This document shows, in pieces, positions 57,059 to 64,000 of a stretch of 64,000 bases of DNA (position 1 is the stretch's first letter; each line of letters opens with the position of its first letter). The notes under the pieces are model-generated. The model was not told the origin of the DNA. It saw nothing but the letters and a program-made list of their open reading frames with translations, and ran no database searches. Source of the DNA: Actinoplanes ianthinogenes (lineage in GTDB: Bacteria > Actinomycetota > Actinomycetes > Mycobacteriales > Micromonosporaceae); the NCBI RefSeq assembly GCF_018324205.1, contig NZ_AP023356.1, positions 3,985,501-4,049,500 on the forward strand. Direction: 5' to 3'. A program made the position numbers and the translations under genes.

Positions 57059-59397
57059 CCAGCCGTACCCGGGGCCGCAGCCGCCGCCGGATCCTGCCCC
57101 GGCCACGGGTCATGCTCGGCACGCTGGTGCTGGGCTTCTTCGTCGCCGTGCTGGTGGTGCAGGCTTACATCAACGCCGAGTTCACCGCCGACCACAAGGA
57201 GACCGAGGTCGGCGACCAGGACGGCGTGCCGCTGTCGATCCGCGGCGGGGGGCCGATCGTCAACACCACCGGTGGGCAGGAGACCACCAGCCGGCTGCCG
57301 GACCGCACCATCGCGCTGACCTTCGACGACGGCCCGGACCCGATCTGGACCCCGAAGGTCCTCCAGGTGCTCCGGGAGAACGACGCGCACGGCACGTTCT
57401 TCGTGGTCGGCTCCCAGGTGGCCCGCCATCCGGCGCTCACCAAGGACATCGTGGCCGACGGCAACGAGCTGGGCCTGCACACGTTCACCCACGCGAACAT
57501 GCAGCTGCTCGCCCCGTGGCGGCGCCGCCTGGAGCTGTCCCAGAACCAGGTGGCCATCGCGAAGGCCACCGGCGTGCACACCAACCTGGCCCGGTTCCCG
57601 TACTCGTCGAAGACCGACGCGATCGACGACACCAACTGGAAGATCGTCAAGGAGGCCGGGCAGGCCGGCTACCTGGTCGTCGTCAACGACCTGGACAGCG
57701 AGGACTGGCAGCGGCCCGGCATCGACCAGATCATCCACAACGCGATGCCGGCCGGCGAGAGCTCGGCCATCATCCTGTTCCACGACGCCGGCGGCGACCG
57801 GTCGCAGACCGTCGCGGCGCTGGCCAAGTTCATCCCGCTGATGAAGGCTCGCGGTTACCGGTTCACCACCGTCACCGAGGGCCTGAACCTGGGCATCGAG
57901 GAGCAGTCCGCCGCGGTCAAGTCCGGACGGGCGCCGGAGAGCACCTCGGTCATCCCGGCCCTGCCGCTCAACCCGGCCGCCGCGCCCGGCGACGAGTGGC
58001 GCGGCACCGCGCTGATCTGGACCGTACGCCTGGCCGACGGCCTGGTCACCGTCGTCGCCGGCCTGTTCGTGGTGGTCGGCGTGCTGACCATCGGCCGGAC
58101 CGCGCTGTTGCTGCTGCTGGCCGGCCGGCATGCCCGGCAGCGCCGGAGACCGGACTGGCGCTGGGGTGAGCCGGTCACCGACCCGGTGTCGGTGATCGTG
58201 CCCGCCTACAACGAGAAGGAGGGCATCGAGGCGGCCGTCCGGTCCCTGGCCGGCGGCGACTACCCGGAGATCGAGGTGGTGGTGGTCGACGACGGCTCCA
58301 CCGACGACACCGCCGAGATCGCCGAGGGGCTGCGCCTGCCGAACGTCCGGGTGGTCCGGGTGCCCAACGGCGGCAAGTCCAACGCCCTCAACACCGGCAT
58401 CGCGCTGGCCAAGCACGACCTGATCGTCACCGTCGACGGCGACACCGTCTTCGAGCGGGACTCGATCCAGAAGCTGGTGCAGCCGTTCGGTGACCCGGCG
58501 GTCGGGGCGGTGGCCGGCAACGTGAAGGTCGGCAACCGCGGCACCCTGGTCTCCACCTGGCAGCACATCGAGTACGTGATCGGCTTCAACCTGGACCGCC
58601 GGCTCTACGAGACGCTGAACTGCATGCCGACCGTGCCCGGGGCGATCGGCGCGTTCCGCCGCGAGGCGCTCGCCCAGGTCGGCGGGATCAGCGACGAGAC
58701 CCTCGCCGAGGACACCGACGTCACCATGGCGCTGTGCCGGCAGGGCTGGCGGGTGGTCTACGAGGAGCACGCCAAGGCGTGGACCGAGGCGCCGACCACC
58801 CTGGAGCAGCTGTACCGCCAGCGGTACCGGTGGAGCTACGGGACCATGCAGGCGATGTGGAAGCACCGGCGGGCGCTGTTCGACAAGGGCCCGTCCGGGC
58901 GCTTCGGCCGGGTCGGCCTGCCGTTCCTCGCGCTGTTCGGGGTGGCGCTGCCGATGCTCGCCCCGGTCGTCGACATCATGCTGGTCTACGGCCTGGTCTT
59001 CTGGGAGCTGAAGGAGACCCTGATCGCCTGGCTCGGCATGCTGGCCCTGCAGGTGTTCACCGCGCTGGTCGCGTTCCGCTTCGACCGGGAGCCGGTCAAG
59101 GCGCTCTGGCGGTTGCCGCTCCAGCAGTTCGCGTACCGGCAGCTGATGTACCTGGTGCTGATCCAGTCGGCGACCACCGCGCTGACCGGCGGCCGGCTGC
59201 GCTGGCACAAGCTGAACCGGGCCGGGCTGGTCACCCGCTCGACGCCGCCACCGCCACCGGTGTCCACGACCGTGGCGCCGGCCGTGGACAGCTGGCCGCC
59301 CACCGTGCCGGATCTGCCCCGCCAGCAGCAGCCGATCGGGCGGGCGGTCGCCCCGCCCACCACCCCCGCGGTGCCCTCCCCGGCGCACCGCGAGTAG
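57055..59397 (+). CDS. Bifunctional polysaccharide deacetylase / family 2 glycosyltransferase (MatB-like)
   Basis: 780 residues from GTG 57055. N-terminal TM helix, then a NodB deacetylase domain (about residues 80-280): IALTFDDGPDP, GTFFVVGSQVARHP, zinc-site LHTFTHAN, ARFPYSSKTDA. A second TM near 325, then a processive GT2 domain: VSVIVPAYNEKEGIE, VVVVDDGSTDDT, TVDGDTVFERDS, AEDTDVTMALCRQGW, and RQRYRWSYGTMQ (QxxRW type). Three to four C-terminal helices. This architecture is that of Streptomyces MatB, which with MatA makes a PNAG-like glycan causing hyphal aggregation. The substrate would be UDP-GlcNAc, from GlmU. Confidence 0.93.
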   Translation: MTSRTRGRSRRRILPRPRVMLGTLVLGFFVAVLVVQAYINAEFTADHKETEVGDQDGVPLSIRGGGPIVNTTGGQETTSRLPDRTIALTFDDGPDPIWTPKVLQVLRENDAHGTFFVVGSQVARHPALTKDIVADGNELGLHTFTHANMQLLAPWRRRLELSQNQVAIAKATGVHTNLARFPYSSKTDAIDDTNWKIVKEAGQAGYLVVVNDLDSEDWQRPGIDQIIHNAMPAGESSAIILFHDAGGDRSQTVAALAKFIPLMKARGYRFTTVTEGLNLGIEEQSAAVKSGRAPESTSVIPALPLNPAAAPGDEWRGTALIWTVRLADGLVTVVAGLFVVVGVLTIGRTALLLLLAGRHARQRRRPDWRWGEPVTDPVSVIVPAYNEKEGIEAAVRSLAGGDYPEIEVVVVDDGSTDDTAEIAEGLRLPNVRVVRVPNGGKSNALNTGIALAKHDLIVTVDGDTVFERDSIQKLVQPFGDPAVGAVAGNVKVGNRGTLVSTWQHIEYVIGFNLDRRLYETLNCMPTVPGAIGAFRREALAQVGGISDETLAEDTDVTMALCRQGWRVVYEEHAKAWTEAPTTLEQLYRQRYRWSYGTMQAMWKHRRALFDKGPSGRFGRVGLPFLALFGVALPMLAPVVDIMLVYGLVFWELKETLIAWLGMLALQVFTALVAFRFDREPVKALWRLPLQQFAYRQLMYLVLIQSATTALTGGRLRWHKLNRAGLVTRSTPPPPPVSTTVAPAVDSWPPTVPDLPRQQQPIGRAVAPPTTPAVPSPAHRE

Positions 59398-59402
59398 GAA
59401 CG

Positions 59403-59443
59403 AACCCGCGTCCCGCCGTGCAGCCGGTGGGACGCGGGTTTTT
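59403..59443. terminator. Intrinsic terminator after the MatB-like gene
   Basis: 12-bp perfect stem (59403-59414 with 59429-59440), followed by TTTC on the plus strand (TTTTTC overall). Lies between converging genes ending at 59397 and 59446. Confidence 0.85.
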
Positions 59444-59445
59444 CG

Positions 59446-60690
59446 TCACGCCACGGCGAGATCCCGGATCAGCTCGTCGGGCGTCAGGTCCGCGTAGGGG
59501 AACACCACGTGCAGCGACGTTCCGTCCCCGGGCCGGTCGGAGAGCGCCACGGTCGCGTGGTGGGCGTCCAGGATCCGTTTCGCCACCGCCAGCCCGCGGT
59601 CCGGGCCGGGCACGTCCGCCGGGTTCGCGATCGCCCCGTAATACAGGTGCGGGAACAGGTCCGGGCGCATCCCGTCGGGCAGGTCCATGTCGTCGAGCCG
59701 GACGGTCGGGCCGGACTCCATCTCGGTGCCGACCCGGACCCGGCCGCCCTCCGGCGTGTACTTCACCGCGGCGAACAGCAGGTGGGTGAGCACCTGTTCG
59801 AGGCGTACCGGGTCGGCGATGATCGGCAGCGACGGGCCGCCGGCCTGGTTCAGGATCCAGATGTGCTTGCTGGCCGCGATCGGCCGGACCGCCTCGACCG
59901 CGCGCTGCGTCACCCGGGTCAGGTCGCACTGCCGCATGTGCAGGCTGTCCCCGCCCAGCCCGGCGTCGGCCATCTGGGTCAGGTGGTCGATCAGCTCGCG
60001 GAAGCCGCGCACGTGCGCGGCGGTGGCCCGCCCGACCAGGTCGGCCAGCTCGAAGTCGTGGTAGCCGGTGTCGCCGAGGTTCTCCAGGTACGTCGACATC
60101 AGCCGCAGTGACGACCGCAGCTCCCCGCCGACCAGGCCGGCCAGGTCGTCCTTGCGGCGCTCCAGCTCCTGGAGCCGGGCCGTGGTGTTGGCCAGGGCGT
60201 AGGCGTACCGCCGCAACTCCAGCTGCGCGGTCACCTGCCGGGCCAGCGCCCGCAGCGCCTGCTGCTGCTCCATCGCCAGCCGGCGCGGCTCGGTGTCCAT
60301 CACGCAGAGGGTGCCGAGCGCGAACCCGTCGGTGGTCATCAGCGGCGCCCCGGCGTAGAACCGGGTGCCGTCGGTGGCGGTCACCGCCGGGTTGTCGGCG
60401 AACCGCGGGTCCTGGGTCGCGTCCGGCACCACCAGCAGGTCCCGGCCGAGGATCGCGTGTGCGCAGAAGGACAGGTCCCGCGGTGTCTCCACCAGGTCGG
60501 GCTCGGTGCTCGCCTTCGCCCACTGCCGGTCCGCGTCGACCAGGCTGACCATGGACAACGGCGTCTCACAGACCCCGGCGGCCAGCGCGACGATGTCGTC
60601 GAAGTCCTTCTCCGGTGGGCTGTCCAGGATGTCGAGCGAGTAGAGCGCGGCCAGCCGCTCGATCTCGTTGTCGGGCAGGGGTGCTTTCAT
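59446..60690 (-). CDS. GAF-domain sensor with degenerate histidine kinase module
   Basis: 414 residues from ATG 60690, with GGAGGTGA 5 nt upstream. GAF domain at about residues 20-160 (PLSMVSLVDADRQWAKAS, PRDLSFCAHAILG, FYAGAPLMTTDGFALGTLCV). A coiled linker leads to a kinase-like module in which the phospho-acceptor box reads GGELRSSLRLM, with Gly where His is expected. The N-box reads LLFAAVKYTPEG, with Ala in place of Asn, and no DxGxG box is visible. So it is probably a pseudokinase or signalling scaffold. It has no membrane segments and no adjacent response regulator. Confidence 0.87.
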   Translation of the reverse strand: MKAPLPDNEIERLAALYSLDILDSPPEKDFDDIVALAAGVCETPLSMVSLVDADRQWAKASTEPDLVETPRDLSFCAHAILGRDLLVVPDATQDPRFADNPAVTATDGTRFYAGAPLMTTDGFALGTLCVMDTEPRRLAMEQQQALRALARQVTAQLELRRYAYALANTTARLQELERRKDDLAGLVGGELRSSLRLMSTYLENLGDTGYHDFELADLVGRATAAHVRGFRELIDHLTQMADAGLGGDSLHMRQCDLTRVTQRAVEAVRPIAASKHIWILNQAGGPSLPIIADPVRLEQVLTHLLFAAVKYTPEGGRVRVGTEMESGPTVRLDDMDLPDGMRPDLFPHLYYGAIANPADVPGPDRGLAVAKRILDAHHATVALSDRPGDGTSLHVVFPYADLTPDELIRDLAVA

Positions 60691-60832
60691 GGCGGTCACC
60701 TCCGAGACTTGCTTCAGAGGTATCACGCAAAAGTAGCCACCCTCGCATTTCGCCCAAATCCCACGTCAGGCGGGTGTGACATCCCCGCCGCGGCGGTGAT
60801 CACCCGCCCGCATCGCCGTATGCTTCGCGGCC

Positions 60833-61336
60833 ATGAACACCGACGAGTTCGCGTGCGGCACCTGCGGCTCGACACACAGCGGCCCGCCGCTGAGCTTCGC
60901 CGCGCCGGCCCCGGACTTCTGGTTGCCGGAGATGGCCCAGGCCGAGGGCTGCCTCCTCGACTCCGACCTGTGCGTGATCAGCGGCGAGCGGTTCTTCATC
61001 CGCGGCCTGATCGAACTCCCGGTCTGGGACACCGGCGACGTCTTCACCTACAGCATGTGGGTGTCCCTGAGCCGCCCCAACTTCACCCGAGCCGTCGACG
61101 TCTGGGAACAGCCGGGCCGCGAGAACGAGCCGCCCTACTTCGGCTGGCTCTCCAACGAGATCGCCGGCTACACCCCCACCACCCTCAACCTCAAGACCAA
61201 CGTCCACACCCGCCCGGTCGGCCAGCCCCCGTACATCGAGCTGGAGCCCACCGGCCACCCACTGGCCATCGAACAGCGAGCCGGCATCTTCCGCTCCCGG
61301 GTAGAAGAAATAGCCAGCCTCCACTTACACCGCTAA
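60833..61336 (+). CDS. DUF2199 domain protein
   Basis: 167 residues from ATG 60833. N-terminal zinc-ribbon-like start (FACGTCGSTHSGPPLSFAAP), then LDSDLCVISGERFFIRGLIE, LPVWDTGDVFTYSMWVSLSR and PTGHPLAIEQRAGI, all typical of DUF2199. The function of the family is unknown. Element copy 3 and the 63-bp array follow its stop. Confidence 0.9.
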   Translation: MNTDEFACGTCGSTHSGPPLSFAAPAPDFWLPEMAQAEGCLLDSDLCVISGERFFIRGLIELPVWDTGDVFTYSMWVSLSRPNFTRAVDVWEQPGRENEPPYFGWLSNEIAGYTPTTLNLKTNVHTRPVGQPPYIELEPTGHPLAIEQRAGIFRSRVEEIASLHLHR

Positions 61337-61397
61337 TTCCGCCGTGCCCCGCGCCCTCGCCCAGCAGGCTCAGCGGATCCCAGTCCGCGCCGCGGAT

Positions 61398-61530
61398 CCA
61401 ATCCAAGATCAAATTCATGCTGACTCGGATCCGCGCTGATCACCGATCGTCGCTCCCGCCAGGGACCCTTCCGGGCCGGGCTGGCCGCTGACGCGTCCAA
61501 AACGCCCACCCCTCCAGGGCGACGCCCGCG
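61398..61530 (+). repeat. Intergenic hairpin element, copy 3 (decayed)
   Basis: Shares AAGATCAAATTCATG with the start of the element and CCGGGC...CTGGCCGCTGACGCGTCC (61481-61498) with the loop. The central block is unrecognisable and the 12-bp stem is reduced to about four pairs. It begins about 62 nt after the DUF2199 stop, in the same orientation as copy 2, and is followed by the 63-bp array. Confidence 0.65.
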
Positions 61531-61560
61531 GCTGCCCAAGACCGCCAACCCCAACCCCCG

Positions 61561-62190
61561 AGCTGGCCCTGACCGCCCTATCCGCACTCGCGATAGGGCC
61601 ATAGACACCAGCCCGCCAACCCCGGCTGGCCCTGGTGGCCCTATCCGGGCTCGGGATAGGGCCATGGGCGCCAGCCCGACAAACCCGGCTGGCCCTGACC
61701 GCCCCATCCGGACCCGGGACAGGGCCATGAACGCCAGCCCGACAAACCCGGCTGGGCTCGGTGGCCCTAACCGCACCCGGGACAGGGCCGTGAGGGCCAG
61801 CCCGACAAACCCGGCTGGCCCTGGTGGCCCTATCCGGGCTCGGGACAGGGCTATGGGTGCCAGCCCGACAACCCCGACGAACCCGGCTGGCCCTGACCGC
61901 CCTACCCGGACTCGGGATAGGGCCATGGGCGCCAGCCCGACAAACCCGGCTGGCCCTGACCGCCCTACCCGGACTCGGGATAGGGCCATAGACACCAGCC
62001 CGACAAACCCGGCTGGCCCTGACCGCCCCACCCGGACCCGGGACAGGGCCATAGACACCAGCCCGACAACCCCGGCTGGCCCTGACGGCCCTAACCGCAC
62101 CCGAGAAAGGACCATAGACGCCAGCCCGGCAAGCACGGCTGGGCTCGGCGGCCCTAACCGGACCTGGGACAGGGCCATGGGGGCCAGCCC
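61561..62190 (+). repeat. 63-bp tandem repeat array
   Basis: Ten units starting with (A/G)GCTGG at 61561, 61624, 61687, 61750, 61813, 61885, 61948, 62011, 62074 and 62137. Period is 63 nt except one 72-nt step (9-nt insertion near 61870). Units share with the 64-bp array the outer GGCTGG...CCAGCCCGACA and the inner CCCTATCC...GGATAGGG hairpin, with variants such as CCCCATCC. Since 63 is 21 codons, several frames stay open over the array and give long repetitive peptides; I regard these as artefacts. Confidence 0.88.
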
Positions 62191-62426
62191 GAACCGCCCG
62201 AGACTCTGCGGCCAACCAATCCACCGATTGCCACGACGCGCGAATCTGAGCCGCGCGCAGTCCGTGGTCGCCCAACCCGCCGACGCCACGAGGCACCCAC
62301 CTCGCGTTTTGAAGTCGCGGCCCACTTCCAGTGGTGCCGCACCGCCGGTCCAGAACCGACAAGCGATACGTCCCCGCCGTAACGCGGGGGTCTGGGGGCT
62401 CGGCCCCCAGGTCAGCAAATGCGAAA

Positions 62427-62461
62427 CACTCCCTGTCCGCGCACTTTCAGGACAGAGAGTG
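62427..62461 (-). terminator. Terminator of tRNA-Ala
   Basis: 62427-62438 pairs with 62450-62461, eleven of twelve positions, just after the tRNA 3' end on the minus strand, followed by GTTTCGC. Confidence 0.65.
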
Positions 62462-62469
62462 CCTAAGTG

Positions 62470-62543
62470 TGGAGCTGTGGGGATTTGAACCCCAGACCCC
62501 CTCGATGCGAACGAGGTGCGCTACCAGACTGCGCCACAGCCCC
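62470..62543 (-). tRNA. tRNA-Ala (anticodon CGC)
   Basis: 74 nt. Acceptor GGGGCTG with CAGCTCC (one G-U pair), discriminator A. D arm with GCGCAGTCTGGTAGCGC. Anticodon arm CCTCG-TTCGCAT-CGAGG, anticodon CGC. T arm with GGGTTCAAATCCC-type loop. CCA not encoded. Confidence 0.92.
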
Positions 62544-62628
62544 TGGTCGGCTCTCCGGTGAGGCCTTCACCGTGGAACCTCCGAAAGGCTAACAGGTCCC
62601 CCACCGACCCCGCGAACCACCCCTCCTC

Positions 62629-63375
62629 TTAGGCGGTGTGGTGCCGCCCACCGGCCTCGTAGGGCCGCCCGCGCAGCCCGCCGCGGCGCCGATACGAGAC
62701 GGATCCTCCGTTCGCGGCGACCGGCAGATCGGACGGCTCCCGGTCCAGACCCATGGCCGCCCGCCGGACCGCTTCCTTCTGGGCGGCCAGCCGGCGCTGC
62801 GCCTCCCGCCGCGCCGCGGCCCGCCGGGCCTGTTCCCGGCGCACCTCGGCCTGCCGGGCGGCCAGCCACGCCGCTTCGCGGGCCTGGATCCGGCGCCGGC
62901 GCCGGTCGGCGAGCGCCCGGTTGCGCAGGTGCACCAGGTAGACGCCGAGCAGCGTGCCGGTCACCGCGAAGCTGATCCAGAAGCCGGGGCCGACGGCCAG
63001 CACGCCGATCAGCTCGATGACGTTGAGCAGCACCAGCGCGGCGAAGACCCGGCGACGGCGGACGACCGCGGGAGCGCCCCGGCGGCGTGGCGCGCGGCGG
63101 ACCGGGCGGCGGCCGGTGACCAGGCGCAACCGGCGTGGCGGCGGCGGATTTTCACCCGATGGGGCGGGCAGCGTAACCGTCACCTGGCGACCGGGGTTGA
63201 TCGGTCGGCGTCCGGGCACGGTGCGGCGACGGCGGTGGCGCTGGAGCACCCGCGCCGTCGACGACGCCCGTTCCGCGGCGAGGCGCTCGGTGGCGTCGTA
63301 CCGGCGGACCAGCGCCGGGGCGAGGGCGAGCAGCCCGGCCGCGGCGAGGACGGCGAGGAGCACCGAGGTCGGCAC
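62629..63375 (-). CDS. SepX/GlpR-type divisome membrane protein
   Basis: About 248 residues from GTG 63375; GTG 63381 is also possible. N-terminal TM (SVLLAVLAAAGLLALAPALV), then RRYDATERLAAERASSTARVL, a basic low-complexity stretch, two adjacent TM segments (FAALVLLNVIELIGVLAVG and FWISFAVTGTLLGVYLVHL), and a basic coiled-coil tail (AREAAWLAARQAEVRREQAR). Layout and the position next to a RimJ-type gene match SepX of Streptomyces and GlpR of corynebacteria, which work with the MoeA-like Glp at the division site. The glp gene itself would lie beyond the right edge. Confidence 0.78.
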   Translation of the reverse strand: MPTSVLLAVLAAAGLLALAPALVRRYDATERLAAERASSTARVLQRHRRRRTVPGRRPINPGRQVTVTLPAPSGENPPPPRRLRLVTGRRPVRRAPRRRGAPAVVRRRRVFAALVLLNVIELIGVLAVGPGFWISFAVTGTLLGVYLVHLRNRALADRRRRRIQAREAAWLAARQAEVRREQARRAAARREAQRRLAAQKEAVRRAAMGLDREPSDLPVAANGGSVSYRRRGGLRGRPYEAGGRHHTA

Positions 63376-63530
63376 CCTCACCCCTTTCGTTCCGCCACGA
63401 CAGAGACACGACAGGGACACGACAGATGACACACGACAGCTGACGTGCCGAATGACACGACGAATGCGAGGTTACGGGCGGTAGCGGTGATATTTCGCGC
63501 GCCGCGCCGACGGCACTCGCGCGCTCAAGA

Positions 63531-64000
63531 TCATTTAGTCGTGCGAACTCGTTTCCACCGGGACAGCAGGCCGCCCTCGGCGGCCACCTCCTCGCTGGTC
63601 ATCGCATAGCCCAGATGGTCGCGCCAGCCCCCGTCGATGTGCATGTACCGCTGGTGGTACGCCTCCTCGCGAAACCCCAGCTTCTCCACCACCCGGCGGC
63701 TCGGCCCGTTCTCCGGCCGGATGTTGACCTCGATCCGGTGCAGGCCACCCGGCCCGAACGCGTGATCGACGGCGAGCGCGAGCGCGGTCGGGATCACCCC
63801 GCGACCGGCCACCCGATGGTCCACCCAGTAACCCGCGTACGCCGAGGCGAACGCCCGCCGCACGATGTTCCCCAGGTTGACGTGCCCGACCAGGCGCTCC
63901 CGGCCGCCCTCCCGCAGGCAGACCGCGAACGGCATGCTGTCCCCGCGCCGGGCGGCCCGTTTCATGTCGCGATAGACGTACGAGTACGCGCGGATCGAGT
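63531..64000 (-). CDS. GNAT-family N-acetyltransferase, RimJ type (start beyond window)
   Basis: The frame is open through to the right edge; at least 156 residues are visible. RimJ/RimL-like features: MPFAVCLREGGRERLVGHVN, AGYWVDHRVAGRGVIPTALA holding the acetyl-CoA loop, GLHRIEVNIRPENGPSRRVV, and EKLGFREEAYHQRYMHIDGG. RimJ acetylates ribosomal protein S5 in E. coli, but the actinobacterial homologue next to sepX/glp may have another target. ATG 63965 is in frame but internal, because coding continues upstream (IRAYSYVYRD). Confidence 0.9.
   Translation of the reverse strand, partial: SIRAYSYVYRDMKRAARRGDSMPFAVCLREGGRERLVGHVNLGNIVRRAFASAYAGYWVDHRVAGRGVIPTALALAVDHAFGPGGLHRIEVNIRPENGPSRRVVEKLGFREEAYHQRYMHIDGGWRDHLGYAMTSEEVAAEGGLLSRWKRVRTTK

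Larger units (their letters stand above)
61337..62469. other. 1.13-kb intergenic repeat region
   Basis: Holds element copy 3, the 63-bp array and, at 62190-62469, about 280 bp with no gene. That last part includes an 8-bp hairpin (62392-62399 with 62103+300, that is 62403-62410) and the tRNA-Ala terminator. Confidence 0.55.

Noticed and set aside
56228..59388. Long minus-strand frames opposite the MatAB-like genes
   Set aside because: Typical high-GC antisense frames; the plus strand encodes clear deacetylase and glycosyltransferase motifs.
61463..61530. Intact stem-loop in element copy 3
   Set aside because: Only about four pairs can form around the conserved loop; it is reported as decayed rather than functional.
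61333..62488. Long open frames on both strands across the 63-bp array, giving proteins of 270-360 residues
   Set aside because: The 63-nt period keeps any stop-free frame open. The peptides are pure repeats with no start signal and appear in several frames at once.

Overview
The window is a continuous piece of a high-GC actinobacterial chromosome. Several things point to the Micromonosporaceae, most likely Actinoplanes or a close relative: very GC-rich third codon positions, many GTG and TTG starts, a conservon-type signalling operon (cvnABCD), a MatAB-like glycan pair, a SepX/GlpR-type divisome protein and SCO4848-type neighbours of trpS. This placement is by recognition only; no search was run. 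Most of the window is ordinary core chromosome. There is no CRISPR array, prophage or biosynthetic cluster. The only intact mobile element is one IS481-type insertion sequence at about 28.2-29.3 kb.

Layout. 0-2.7 kb: 3' end of deoC, an active aldehyde dehydrogenase and a truncated dehydrogenase lacking the catalytic cysteine. 2.8-6.1 kb: an acidic protein and a large Pro/Ala-rich protein whose N-terminus recalls IS110 transposases. 6.1-6.8 kb: HAD phosphatase. 6.9-11.9 kb (-): conservon operon, NIT-domain sensor kinase, Roadblock, DUF742 and GTPase. 12.4-22.4 kb: nucleoside uptake and salvage (add, deoA, cdd, a two-permease ABC importer with its ATPase, and a BMP-type lipoprotein), interrupted by an rlmA-type methyltransferase and a DUF4272 gene. 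22.7-25.9 kb (-): trpS, 2'-5' RNA ligase, YihY and two small genes. 26-28.2 kb: galE-galK. 28.2-30.3 kb: IS481 copy and repeat-rich DNA. 30.3-31.1 kb: STAS/anti-sigma-like protein. 31.2-36 kb (-): cysN, cysD, cysQ and a polyprenyl sugar-phosphate transferase. 36.2-40.5 kb (-): pth, rplY, prs, glmU, tRNA-Gln. 40.6-48 kb: TetR, DUF4383, ABC-F, ispE, rsmA, tatD and hypotheticals. 48-54.9 kb: secreted PKD-like protein, metG, membrane protein, rsmI and an O-mannosyltransferase. 55-59.4 kb: repeat DNA, then the MatAB-like pair. 59.4-64 kb: a degenerate GAF/kinase, DUF2199, a second repeat array, tRNA-Ala, SepX/GlpR-like protein and a RimJ-like acetyltransferase cut by the window edge.

How the genes work together. 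The ABC importer brings in nucleosides. Add and Cdd deaminate them, DeoA releases deoxyribose-1-phosphate and DeoC feeds that carbon to central metabolism, perhaps helped by the neighbouring aldehyde dehydrogenases. CysD/CysN make APS and CysQ removes the PAP by-product. GlmU makes UDP-GlcNAc, which the MatB-like enzyme could polymerise and deacetylate.

The most unusual signal is a repeated intergenic element of about 135 bp, present in two good copies (29.69-29.83 kb on -, 54.99-55.13 kb on +) and one decayed copy (61.40-61.53 kb on +). The two good copies form a perfect 12-bp stem around a nearly invariant 24-nt loop. Six of the twelve stem pairs differ between copies, yet every pairing is kept, so the hairpin itself is under selection or is copied as a palindrome. 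In all three places, in the element's own orientation, a tandem array follows directly (33-, 64- and 63-bp units). I know no named family with this architecture.
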